Shown here: one piece after another, positions 26,598 through 33,298 of the stretch
Layout: the number at the start of each line of letters is the position of its first letter
Numbering within the stretch: the first letter of the stretch is position 1
Assembly: GCF_037190085.1 (NCBI RefSeq)
Contig: NZ_JBBCJO010000001.1
Coordinates: forward strand, 310,001-374,000
Source of the DNA: Gemmatimonas aurantiaca
GTDB lineage: Bacteria > Gemmatimonadota > Gemmatimonadetes > Gemmatimonadales > Gemmatimonadaceae
Direction of reading: 5' to 3'
DNA length: 64,000 bases
Notes under the pieces: model-generated
What the model was told of the DNA's origin: nothing
Seen by the model: the letters and a program-made list of their open reading frames with translations, nothing else
The model's database searches: none
Translations under genes and position numbers: made by a program

Positions 26598-27014
26598 CTA
26601 CGCCGATGGCTCAGACCGGCGGACATAGAGATCGATGTCCACTGACGCTCCGATCCCGGCAAGTTCGCGTAGAAGATCTGCGGGGAGGTGAAGAGCGGGA
26701 GCACCATCTCGAAGGTTGACGACCACGGAGAGTTCCGCGTACCACCTCTCGCAGACCTGCTGCAACGGCTCCAGACCCAGAGGGAAATGCGACAGTAGCC
26801 AGCGAACATGGGCTTCCAGGTCAGGAAAATCGGGGGCTGCGGAGGAGCGCAGGGACCAACCATTCGACTTCCGCCGTATTTTGCTCGGTGGTATCGGATC
26901 GCCCTCACTCCATATGCTGGTCGGTGTTACTCCCAGCGCTTGGGTGATCTCTTTGGGGTTGCACGAGAATGCGTGTAACGAGAACTCCACTTGCATGTCT
27001 GTGTGTGTGCTCAT
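26598..27014 (-). CDS. DUF4279-family protein, probable orphan immunity
   Basis: 138 residues from the ATG at 27014. The DUF4279 pattern is clear: VEFSLHAFSCNPKEITQALGVTPTSIWSEGD near the start, SNGWSLRS (about 53), DLEAHVRWLLSHF, and C-terminal LRELAGIGASVDIDLY. Members are often next to Rhs or CDI toxin tips and are regarded as immunity-like. The in-frame extension to 27206 is a DUF1629 remnant rather than part of this gene. Its ATG overlaps the stop of another frame (GPDGETGLNIQDYLR-stop), the arrangement expected after a lost toxin tail. Confidence 0.72.
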   Translation of the reverse strand: MSTHTDMQVEFSLHAFSCNPKEITQALGVTPTSIWSEGDPIPPSKIRRKSNGWSLRSSAAPDFPDLEAHVRWLLSHFPLGLEPLQQVCERWYAELSVVVNLRDGAPALHLPADLLRELAGIGASVDIDLYVRRSEPSA

Positions 27015-27064
27015 CGCAGATAGTCCTGGATGTTCAGCCCTGTTTCTCCGTCGGGACCACGCCC

Positions 27065-27175
27065 CCCTTGGCAATCCAGCCAAGCCTGCAAGACCCGCCA
27101 CTTCGGCAAACGTCTGGGTGATGAGGGGTCGATCTTTCAGGGGCTGGGGCAGTTTGAAGATCATCCGATCCGGAT
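27065..27175 (-). pseudogene. C-terminal remnant of a DUF1629 (Imm11) protein
   Basis: The minus strand reads MIFKLPQPLKDRPLITQTFAEVAGLAGLAGL, nearly the same as the end of the other DUF1629 remnant at 31152-31270 (MIFKLPQSLKGRPFVTQTF...). The N-terminal part is absent. It begins shortly after the 26-bp repeat at 27200-27225. Confidence 0.6.
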
Positions 27176-27199
27176 GGGCCGTGGTGCGGCTACTCACGG

Positions 27200-27225
27200 C
27201 CTCCAAGTTGAGACTCGAGCGCGCC
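27200..27225. repeat. 26-bp direct repeat, copy 1
   Basis: Identical to 28636-28661, same orientation (begins CCTCCAAGTTGAG, ends CGAGCGCGCC). It lies 5 nt past the stop codon of the minus-strand gene at 27231. Confidence 0.9.
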
Positions 27226-27230
27226 GCCCG

Positions 27231-27638
27231 TCACGACTGCGGTACGTCGATGTGGACGCCGTACAGGGCTTCCACGTCGTCGGCATACTCTCGCCCCGCC
27301 GAGGCAAGCACGCCACGGCGCCACCAGTAGGGCGAGTCGGCCTTGACCTCAACCACCGGGCGCAGGATTGCCCGAAACCGAGCGTCGATGTTGTCGACCT
27401 CCCGCCGGAACTCACCAAGCTCCGCATACTGCTGGAACTCCGGGGCATCGAGAAGGCGCTGGATCTGATCACGGACTCCGATGTCGTTGTCGTACTCGTA
27501 GATGCTGGACGAGTAGCCGTCTTCACACTCGCGTATTACCAGATCCCACTGGCCGAGGTGCGCAGCTGGCGAGCGCACCGTCGCCGCCGAAGAGTTGTTC
27601 ATCACACTCTCGACTCGAGCGAGGAATGATCCGTTCAT
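27231..27638 (-). CDS. Hypothetical immunity-like protein
   Basis: 135 residues from the ATG at 27638 (longer in-frame start 27689). Acidic, cytosolic: WDLVIRECEDGYSSSIYEYDND, DQIQRLLDAPEFQQYAELG, VVEVKADSPYWWRRGVL, ending VEALYGVHIDVPQS. No recognised family. It follows the gene at 27701 by 62 nt on the same strand. Small size, acidity and lack of signal fit an immunity protein of an Rhs array; no cognate toxin is intact nearby. Confidence 0.6.
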   Translation of the reverse strand: MNGSFLARVESVMNNSSAATVRSPAAHLGQWDLVIRECEDGYSSSIYEYDNDIGVRDQIQRLLDAPEFQQYAELGEFRREVDNIDARFRAILRPVVEVKADSPYWWRRGVLASAGREYADDVEALYGVHIDVPQS

Positions 27639-27700
27639 ATCGTCTCCGGAGCGAGGTTTCACTTGAACGATTGTCTCTGATGAGTGCATCGATCCCGCCG

Positions 27701-28180
27701 CTACGGCAGCTCCATCTTACCGCACTCCAGGATTGCCGCGACACTGTCTTCGCGCGTCACGTAGTTGAGCCCGATGCCGTCGCCGAGGCCGACTTCGCAG
27801 CCGGACTCGTACACCCAGTCGCACAGCTCATGCGATATCGCATCTTCCCTCAGATCCAGGGGAGCCACCAAGATCACGTCATCCGGCTTCAGGAGCCGTG
27901 GCTCTTCTCTGAATAACCACACCTCATCGAAGCCGTTGAAGAGGTTGAACTCTTTCCCGATGCGAGCAAGTAAGTCTATGGGAACCACCAAGCCCGTACC
28001 AAGGAAGCCGCACTGAGGGTAGCGCTGCACGATCATCTGCCCCGTCGGCAATCGCCGCAGATCGGCCGCGCTGTCGATGCTTGTGATGAGTGCGTACGCA
28101 AAAGATACAACGATTGCTCGCTGCGTCTCCAAGAGCGAGTGGATGCTCGTGTCCACCCATCCGAACTGCAGATCATCCAT
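27701..28180 (-). CDS. Hypothetical immunity-like protein
   Basis: 159 residues from the ATG at 28180 (GTG at 28189 also in frame): MDDLQFGWVDTSIHSLLETQ, then a membrane-like patch FAYALITSI, GFLGTGLVVPIDLL, and an acidic C-terminal half (LDLREDAISHELCDWVYESG). The start codon region overlaps the stop of an upstream minus-strand frame, as expected for a toxin-tail/immunity joint. Family not recognised. Confidence 0.6.
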   Translation of the reverse strand: MDDLQFGWVDTSIHSLLETQRAIVVSFAYALITSIDSAADLRRLPTGQMIVQRYPQCGFLGTGLVVPIDLLARIGKEFNLFNGFDEVWLFREEPRLLKPDDVILVAPLDLREDAISHELCDWVYESGCEVGLGDGIGLNYVTREDSVAAILECGKMELP

Positions 28181-28305
28181 GCGTTTCACAGGCTACCGTC
28201 TCCGATTCCTTCGGATTGGCCGGCCCGGCAGTCGCGGATGTCTCTGCGTTCAATCCGAGTTCAGCCGCACCAGCCACCATGCCGATCAGTGGGACCACAT
28301 CTTCC
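28178..28305 (-). pseudogene. Candidate toxin-tip remnant before an immunity-like gene
   Basis: The minus strand carries VVPLIGMVAGAAELGLNAET..., about 42 residues without an N-terminus, whose TGA overlaps the ATG of the 27701-28180 gene. The Gly/Ala/Leu-rich start resembles the linker that follows the Rhs core in intact proteins. Only the tail is left. Confidence 0.4.
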
Positions 28306-28424
28306 TACTGAGGCGGGCAATCACCACACCGCCGACACCACCACTGCTCCAGCACCCCTTCACGTGATCGCACACTAAATATCGTCCTTCGCGAAGAGGC
28401 ACAACACAAACGGGCGGAGGAGTG

Positions 28425-28660
28425 CCGAATCACGGGCGCATAGCCGGTACCAGTTCACCACCCGAGATCACGGCTGCGTCCGCAAGGGCGGGCTGTTCCA
28501 CCAGAAGTTCGAGGCGATAGTCCAGCGCAACGAAGGGGTGACAATCAAGGCGCTGGCGCCGCTCTCGCGCGAGGTGCTCAAGATCATGTACACCTGCCGG
28601 CGCGGCTCTGGCGATCCGGGTGAAGCCACCCACGACCTCCAAGTTGAGACTCGAGCGCGC
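28425..28660 (+). pseudogene. Plus-strand gene fragment of unknown family
   Basis: Reading frame ...YQFTTRDHGCVRKGGLFHQK..., ...GVTIKALAPLSREVLKIMYT..., ending CRRGSGDPGEATHDLQVETR. Third codon positions are strongly GC (far above the opposite-strand reading), so the plus strand was probably coding. No start. A short similar stretch (ARRGSGDQSEAW) occurs at 31705-31740. Its right end is the 26-bp repeat. A mobile-element gene end is possible; I cannot name it. Confidence 0.4.
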
Positions 28661-28661
28661 C
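28636..28661. repeat. 26-bp direct repeat, copy 2
   Basis: Identical to 27200-27225. It lies 9 nt past the stop codon of the minus-strand gene at 28671. Confidence 0.9.
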
Positions 28662-28670
28662 ACTGTCCCT

Positions 28671-28964
28671 CTATGTCGACCGCCCGGGGGGCGTCTGGCG
28701 TTCGTGTACGGTGAGCCACTCACGGAATTCCGTCGGCGTCACCCATCCATACCCCCGCTCCTCGGCGGTCGGTGCCTGTGTGGTCCACTCGGCTTTGTCA
28801 TGGACTGCCCCGTAGTGGTCCACCTCTTCAGGCGAGAAGGCCGCGTCGGCTTCCTCGTCGATGTAGCACGCGGAATACGTGTGCTGAAACTCCTCGAAGG
28901 ACATCGCGCCGCCGAGAAATGCGGCCATGATCTCGTCCAACTTGGCCCTAAAGTCTGTCATCAT
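28671..28964 (-). CDS. Small acidic immunity-like protein
   Basis: 97 residues, very acidic: FRAKLDEIMAAFLGGAMSFEEFQ, then CYIDEEADAAFSPEEVDHYG and ERGYGWVTPTEFREWLTVH. The pattern looks like a conserved small helical family seen next to Rhs tips, but I cannot give a family name. The ATG lies inside the end of the upstream gene (17-nt overlap with 28948-29436), so the two are translated together. Confidence 0.65.
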   Translation of the reverse strand: MMTDFRAKLDEIMAAFLGGAMSFEEFQHTYSACYIDEEADAAFSPEEVDHYGAVHDKAEWTTQAPTAEERGYGWVTPTEFREWLTVHERQTPPGRST

Positions 28965-29436
28965 GCGGCCCTTCCGCGTGAGGTTTCATTGTTGCCGCTC
29001 GCGCCTCGACCCTACGTTCCAGTTCCGGAAACACGGTGAAATCGCCTCGCATCACATCTGCCGCGTAGCGACAGAGAGCATCAGCGTACTGAGCCAACAA
29101 TCGACCCGCAGCCACGTCGTCCCGTGTACTGATCATCTTGCCGACCGGCGAGGGGCTCGCCTCCCTCAGCTGCAGAAGATCATCAGCATCGAACGACAGC
29201 ATCGAACCTTCGTACCGTGCGAGGGCAGTTGCAGTATCGCCACTGCGACGCTGATGGACATGTACGAAGGGACGGAACTCGAACCAGTCCACAGCGACAT
29301 TCAATCCAGTGGTGTCGTTCGCATAGGATACCTCAGCGTATCCTCGGCTCGCGCTTCGCTGGGTCACCTTGAGTCCAAACTCAGCCGCGAGCGGCTGCAT
29401 CGCCGACTCGATGGCAGTCAAGGTTGATTCGCTCAT
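28948..29436 (-). CDS. Hypothetical immunity-like protein
   Basis: 162 residues: MSESTLTAIESAMQPLAAEFG, GLNVAVDWFEFRPFVHVHQR, a central acidic helix, and an Arg-rich end. Cytosolic, no family recognised. Its ATG shares 4 nt with the stop of the preceding degraded Rhs-tip reading frame (ATGA overlap), the standard toxin/immunity arrangement. Together with the overlapping 28671 gene it forms the immunity half of the broken cassette at 29.4-30.1 kb. Confidence 0.65.
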   Translation of the reverse strand: MSESTLTAIESAMQPLAAEFGLKVTQRSASRGYAEVSYANDTTGLNVAVDWFEFRPFVHVHQRRSGDTATALARYEGSMLSFDADDLLQLREASPSPVGKMISTRDDVAAGRLLAQYADALCRYAADVMRGDFTVFPELERRVEARAATMKPHAEGPHDDRL

Positions 29437-30087
29437 GGCTGTGGAGCTGAAGTTACAGGATAGCCGCGCTGTTCGATAATGGCCTTTTCAGTCTTGTAGA
29501 TAAGATTACAACTTTTCCGCGGGATCGTTCTGCTGCTTCCTCGGCGCCGAGAGTTAGCCGACCGAGTGTCCGAGCCTTGCTGGCAAGATCAGCTCCGACA
29601 GCCCCGAGAGCTGCATCTACCGCCGCGTCCTTCCAGGTGTAGTCGCGTCTGGTGAGCTGCGTGATGGCCCACCCGGTAGCGACACCAGTGGCGCGCCGAT
29701 ACAGGACGGACACAACCCAAACGGGTTGACCGGATTACTTCCCGCAAACCCGTACAGGTTGAGCCCGCCTGCCAGGCCGATCGGATCTTCCTGCGTGAAC
29801 CGACCCGCTCCTGGATCCATAGTACCGGTGCCGCAGATACTGCCCACCACGTCGCACCGTCGGCGCGTCCGCGCCCTGCGCGCGGCCATCACCGTGGCCA
29901 CATGCCCTGGCCACATGCCCTGGCCACGCCAGACACGCCGCCCCACCGCCACGCACGTCGCGCCGCTCGCGTTCGTACCATAGCTCCCGCGCCCCGAACT
30001 CGTGGCGTACCGCTTCAGCACGCTCGCCGGCTCATCGAACTCCAGTGCATGCGCGTGCGCCACGATACATAGGGGCATGACCACCAC
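29433..30087 (-). pseudogene. Orphan Rhs tip: core end plus toxin domain, frameshifted
   Basis: The minus strand carries the Rhs junction DPGAGRFTQEDPIGLAGG then NLYGFAGSNPVNPFGLCP, about 95% identical at DNA level (29731-29829) to the intact rhs junction. Compared with the intact gene, one base is inserted before DPGAG, a second frame change occurs just after FGLCP (the reading continues as YRRATGVATGWAITQLTRRD), and a third near the end, giving the tail EKAIIEQRGYPVTSAPQP before the stop at 29433. The upstream core is missing. This is a displaced, dead toxin tip of a type different from GIY-YIG; the toxin family is not recognised. Confidence 0.8.
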
Positions 30088-30143
30088 TTGCTAGGATGCG
30101 AGCCGGAGTACGCTGACGACACGTAGACTCTCGAAGCGGAGGA

Positions 30144-30380
30144 CTACGCTTGCCAAGGCAGCACCTGCCGGTCTTGCACCATACCGACCACACTGCTCAT
30201 GCTACCATCAGGGCGCGAGACGGCTGGCAGGCGCGCGGGGATCGGCGATTGCACCTGCGAGACGGTATCGCATGCGCTGAGTGAGACTTGCTGCTCCGTC
30301 TCACCGCCGCGCCGTTGGGCGCAGGCCACTCCGGCCCACACCGCCCCTGAAGATGCCAGTACCGCAAACATGTTTCGCAT
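30144..30380 (-). CDS. Possible small lipoprotein-like ORF
   Basis: 78 residues from the ATG at 30380: MRNMFAVLASSGAVWAGVAC with a Cys at 20 that could serve as a lipobox Cys (GVAC), then a polar tail. It could be a real small lipoprotein or the preserved 5' end of a deleted exported gene. Nothing else supports it. Confidence 0.3.
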   Translation of the reverse strand: MRNMFAVLASSGAVWAGVACAQRRGGETEQQVSLSACDTVSQVQSPIPARLPAVSRPDGSMSSVVGMVQDRQVLPWQA

Positions 30381-30549
30381 TTTTGATGAAGGCACGCGGT
30401 AGCTGCGGTTGACTACTTGACGTGGCACCGCTGGCTCCGCGCCTGTCGCGGTCCGCATGACCGCACGAGCTCGCAATTCACGCCCTGCGCGCCCGTGAGT
30501 CAGGGGAGCCGAGGTGCACCAACCCCCGGTCCCCTGCCCACGTGGGCGA

Positions 30550-31008
30550 CTACTGCCGATGCACAATCTGAAATACGAGGTCGTTGAAGTCTGGCTCTCC
30601 CCAACCGTCACTGCATCGTACGAGGATGGAGGCGTCCGGCTGCGGCACGAGTTCCATCGCGGCGTTGTTCACCCTGTACATCGTCGAACCATACTTCTCG
30701 TCTCGCCACTGATTGAAGAAGATCACGTGCGCGTCGGTCCTTGCCTTCACGACCTCGAGCGTCACGGTTCTGGGGGCTGTGTCCGCCCAGAGTCCGATGC
30801 GCTTCGCCGTCGTGCTCGCGACCCGGATCTCACACTTCTCACATGTGATGCCGATACCTTGTACCGGGCGTTCGGCTGAGCGAAGAAAGCGCAGTTCGAT
30901 GGTGTCCCCGTTCTTCACCTGAAAGGCGAGTTTCGCGTGGAGTTCGCGGCCGTCGTACCGGATCGGGGCTCCGTTGGTGGACTGAAACTGGTCGGCGAAA
31001 GTAGTCAT
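30550..31008 (-). CDS. Hypothetical beta-sandwich protein in the toxin array
   Basis: 152 residues from the ATG at 31008 (MTTFADQFQSTNG); the longer frame to 31077 overlaps a relic. Beta-rich: LHAKLAFQVKNGDTIELRFL, then ITCEKCEIRVAS (CxxC), TVTLEVVKARTDAHVIFFNQW, and C-terminal DGWGEPDFNDLVFQIV. The D-x-x-D/FNDLVF end resembles Ca-dependent or DUF4114-like beta modules, but the match is short. No signal peptide. Orphan immunity or effector fragment; unknown. Confidence 0.55.
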   Translation of the reverse strand: MTTFADQFQSTNGAPIRYDGRELHAKLAFQVKNGDTIELRFLRSAERPVQGIGITCEKCEIRVASTTAKRIGLWADTAPRTVTLEVVKARTDAHVIFFNQWRDEKYGSTMYRVNNAAMELVPQPDASILVRCSDGWGEPDFNDLVFQIVHRQ

Positions 31009-31151
31009 GGGTGTGTTCCTGAGTGCGATCACCGGACTGGTTGTGCCCGATGAGCCCTGTTCCTTCGCTGGGGCCACGCCCCCTGGATGTAAATACCTCC
31101 GCTGCCACCTTTGTAGAAATCGTGCTTTGAGGACTCACCCCCTTTCCTGAC

Positions 31152-31410
31152 TACAACCGATCGAACAGTAGCCCAGCCAAACCCGCAAGTTTCGCCACAT
31201 CGGCAAACGTTTGGGTGACGAAGGGTCGACCTTTCAAGGACTGGGGCAATTTGAAGATCATCTGATCGTTCAGTGCCTCCCGTGTTTGGGTGTCCAAGTG
31301 GATCTTATCGTCTCCCCTTGAAACAAGGCCTCGACATCAAAATCGCGTTCGTCGACCATCGTGAGCCACTGAAAACGGTCCGCGTCTGGGCGTAGTTGAT
31401 AGATCGTCAT
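31152..31410 (-). pseudogene. Degraded DUF1629 (Imm11) immunity gene
   Basis: The start MTIYQLRPDADRFQWLTMVD with FQGETIRSTWTP is the typical DUF1629 N-terminus, and MIFKLPQSLKGRPFVTQTFADVAKLAGLAGLLFDRL-stop is the typical C-terminus. They lie in different frames, and about 100 residues of the middle are missing. A probable toxin tail ends 10 nt upstream. DUF1629 proteins are known immunity partners (Imm11) of nuclease tips. Confidence 0.65.
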
Positions 31411-31420
31411 GTCAGTCTCG

Positions 31421-31545
31421 TTAGAAACGTCCGTTGCGAATGTCGCGCTTGATCTGATCAAGAACCTCCAGGGCCTCAGCACGTGAACCTGCTGCTCCAA
31501 GGCGCGAGTTGATCTCGTCATAGTACCGGCTTGTGTGGATTCAAG
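31421..31545 (-). pseudogene. Tail of an Rhs toxin, probably AHH-nuclease type
   Basis: The minus strand reads HTSRYYDEINSRLGAAGSRA then EALEVLDQIKRDIRNGRF-stop (stop at 31421). A terminal H-x(3)-YYDEIN block plus a helix ending in Ir-x-G-x-F is how AHH/HNH-type toxin domains usually end, and DUF1629 is their usual immunity partner, which follows here. The catalytic His-His core is not present. Family call by C-terminal pattern only. Confidence 0.45.
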
Positions 31546-31585
31546 CTGTTGCCCGCTTGGTAGGAATAGGTGTTCGCTTCCCAAG

Positions 31586-31953
31586 GCGGATCCGGGTGCC
31601 GCGCGTCCGCTGCGTGACTAACCACCGAGGACCTGGCCAGCCGCAAGTATAGGGGCGAGGCCTCTCACCAGGAGATGCCTCGCCCACCCGTGCTGCTGAT
31701 CTTTGCTCGGCGCGGCTCCGGCGACCAGAGTGAGGCGTGGTGCACGACAGCCTTCGTCCCAAGAAGGCTGCGCGGGGGACGACTTCGTAGTCACAATAGA
31801 GACCCCTCAACGCCATGCCGCACGGGCCCGAGACGATGGACAGTCTCGAGCCCGAGGGCTCATGCGCAGCAATAGCGGGCCTCCATGATCGGGTGCGGGA
31901 GGCCGACGCGGTCCTTCACGTCTAAGAGGCTTGATCGCCCGCATCTGCCTACA
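31586..31953. other. 368-bp gene-free stretch with three stem-loops
   Basis: No gene supported. It holds three inverted repeats: 31653-31685 (14-bp arms GGGCGAGGCCTCTC, one mismatch, 5-nt loop), 31824-31853 (11-bp arms GGGCCCGAGAC, one mismatch) and a 7-bp GGCCTCC/GGAGGCC pair near 31879-31905. It also has a short region similar to the fragment at 28.6 kb. It may contain terminators for the array, or a non-coding RNA. Confidence 0.55.
31653..31685. terminator. 14-bp stem hairpin, possible terminator
   Basis: GGGCGAGGCCTCTC / GAGATGCCTCGCCC with one mismatch and loop ACCAG. Placed downstream of the minus-strand gene 31954-32274. Confidence 0.5.
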
Positions 31954-32274
31954 TCAACGCTCGCTGTCGGTACCCGAGTTTAGCCACTCCGTGATGTCCA
32001 CGGAGCCATCCGACTGCAGTTCGCCCTGCTGGCTCATCGTGCTCCAGAAGGCGGCGTTGAGCGACTCATCCTGCGCACGCTGATCCCGCCACGTCTGGCT
32101 TTCGTTTACCGCTGCCGTAGCTGCAGCCATGTCCATGGACGTTGCATCTGTAAGGGCGATAAAAGATTGTCCCTTGGAACAGCCTGCATCACGTAGCAGC
32201 GCAACTACCTGATCAAGTGATTGGCCAGAGTCGAGTGCGTTCCGAACCCGCTTGTAGAGCTCTACGTTTTCCAT
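31954..32274 (-). CDS. Small helical immunity-like protein
   Basis: 106 residues from the ATG at 32274, chosen because of an AGGAGG ribosome site 8 nt upstream; the open frame runs to 32550 but is not gene-like there. Sequence: MENVELYKRVRNALDSGQSLDQVVALLRDAGCSKGQSF and then DESLNAAFWSTMSQQGELQS, an all-helical acidic protein. This size and layout fit the small immunity proteins that follow Rhs tips carrying the tail at 32457-32880. Family not recognised. Confidence 0.65.
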   Translation of the reverse strand: MENVELYKRVRNALDSGQSLDQVVALLRDAGCSKGQSFIALTDATSMDMAAATAAVNESQTWRDQRAQDESLNAAFWSTMSQQGELQSDGSVDITEWLNSGTDSER

Positions 32275-32456
32275 CGTGGAACCTCCTACCTGAGCCGCGT
32301 CAGTTCGAAGTGCACGCACTCCCACGAGACGCGCGCAAGGTCTTGAGCGTACAGCATCATCGCCGCCTTGGGTCGATGCGTATGAGGGACCAGTAATGGT
32401 CATCTGAATAATGCACTCCCCCCGAACTAGACGCCGTAGCGCTCGGTTACGCGCAG

Positions 32457-32880
32457 CTAGGGTGATTCGCATGTGTTGTCTCGGGGTATCCCCGCGTCGC
32501 GAATGTCCTTCTCGAAGGCGCGAATCTCGGTTTCGAGGTGTCGGAGTCAATCCTGGATGATGTGGCTCTGGATCTCCTCGATGGGTGCGCTCCCGAGGAA
32601 TCCCCTATTGTCGAAGGCATCGGGATCGCGACGGCAGGCTTCCAGGTCTTACCGATGCTCGTCAAGCTGATTTTGCAACTTCCTGGTATTGCTTTCGTCC
32701 TCTCCACTGCGACCAGCACTTGCATTCTCAGAGAGGAGGACACCCGGGATGGCTTGCCGGCGGCGAAGCCCCATGCCGCCCGTCGCCGTGCACTGCGCCT
32801 CTCTGTCCGCGCACGCCACGAGGCCGAATTTGCCCAGCGCCGTCGACATCGACGACAGCACTACGAAAGTCCACAAAAGC
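32457..32880 (-). pseudogene. Orphan Rhs toxin tip, frameshifted
   Basis: Pieces in alternating frames: STALGKFGLVACADREAQC resembles TALGKVGVAACADGKAEC of the intact Rhs (residues near 1315); then TRKLQNQLDEH, LEACRRDPDAFDNRGFLGSA, PIEEIQSHIIQD and LRHLETEIRAFEKDIR before the stop at 32457. The L-x-NPDA-x-DN-x-G-x-L...AP...EI block ending in a helix is a common end of Rhs/CDI nuclease-tip proteins. Frameshifts interrupt it at about 32649 and 32553. Confidence 0.65.
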
Positions 32881-32956
32881 GTGGCAGCGGCACTGACTTC
32901 CTGCGTCGCGGAAGAATGGAGGGTGATGCGCTACGGTGTCTAAAGTAAAAGAACTT

Positions 32957-33298
32957 CTAGTCTGCGAGCTCTGCCCCCCAGCCGTCGAAAATACAAGAGA
33001 AGTGTGCGCCCGCATGTACCATCCAGTCGACCCATTGCTCCAGCATTTCGAGATCGACGGTCATCGTTGGAATGACCCCACTGACCTTCCATTCGTCTTC
33101 CCATGCGTGAACGCGACTCGTGTACTCCGTCTCCGCTGAGAGAAAATATTGCAATGCGATGCCACTCGGCTGTGACGCTGCCCGAAAGAAAAACTCGATG
33201 TCGAGTGTCTGCTGATCCCCGGGTCGAATGGCTTGAATACGCTGCCAAAGAACCCGTGTCCACTCGACCTGGGATACAACGATGTCAGGTATATTCAT
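32957..33298 (-). CDS. RraB-like small protein, candidate immunity for the Rhs locus
   Basis: 113 residues: VVSQVEWTRVLWQRIQAIRP, LDIEFFFRAASQPSGIALQYFL, then WEDEWKVSGVIPTMTVDLEMLEQWVDWM and a final FSCIFDGWGAEL. The F-x-DGWgxel end and D-x-eFfF strand are typical of RraB (ribonuclease E regulator B) and related immunity-like proteins. Its ATG overlaps the stop of the LRR gene by 4 nt, so it belongs to the same transcript as rhs and is probably a second protective protein. Fold assignment is moderate. Confidence 0.65.
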   Translation of the reverse strand: MNIPDIVVSQVEWTRVLWQRIQAIRPGDQQTLDIEFFFRAASQPSGIALQYFLSAETEYTSRVHAWEDEWKVSGVIPTMTVDLEMLEQWVDWMVHAGAHFSCIFDGWGAELAD

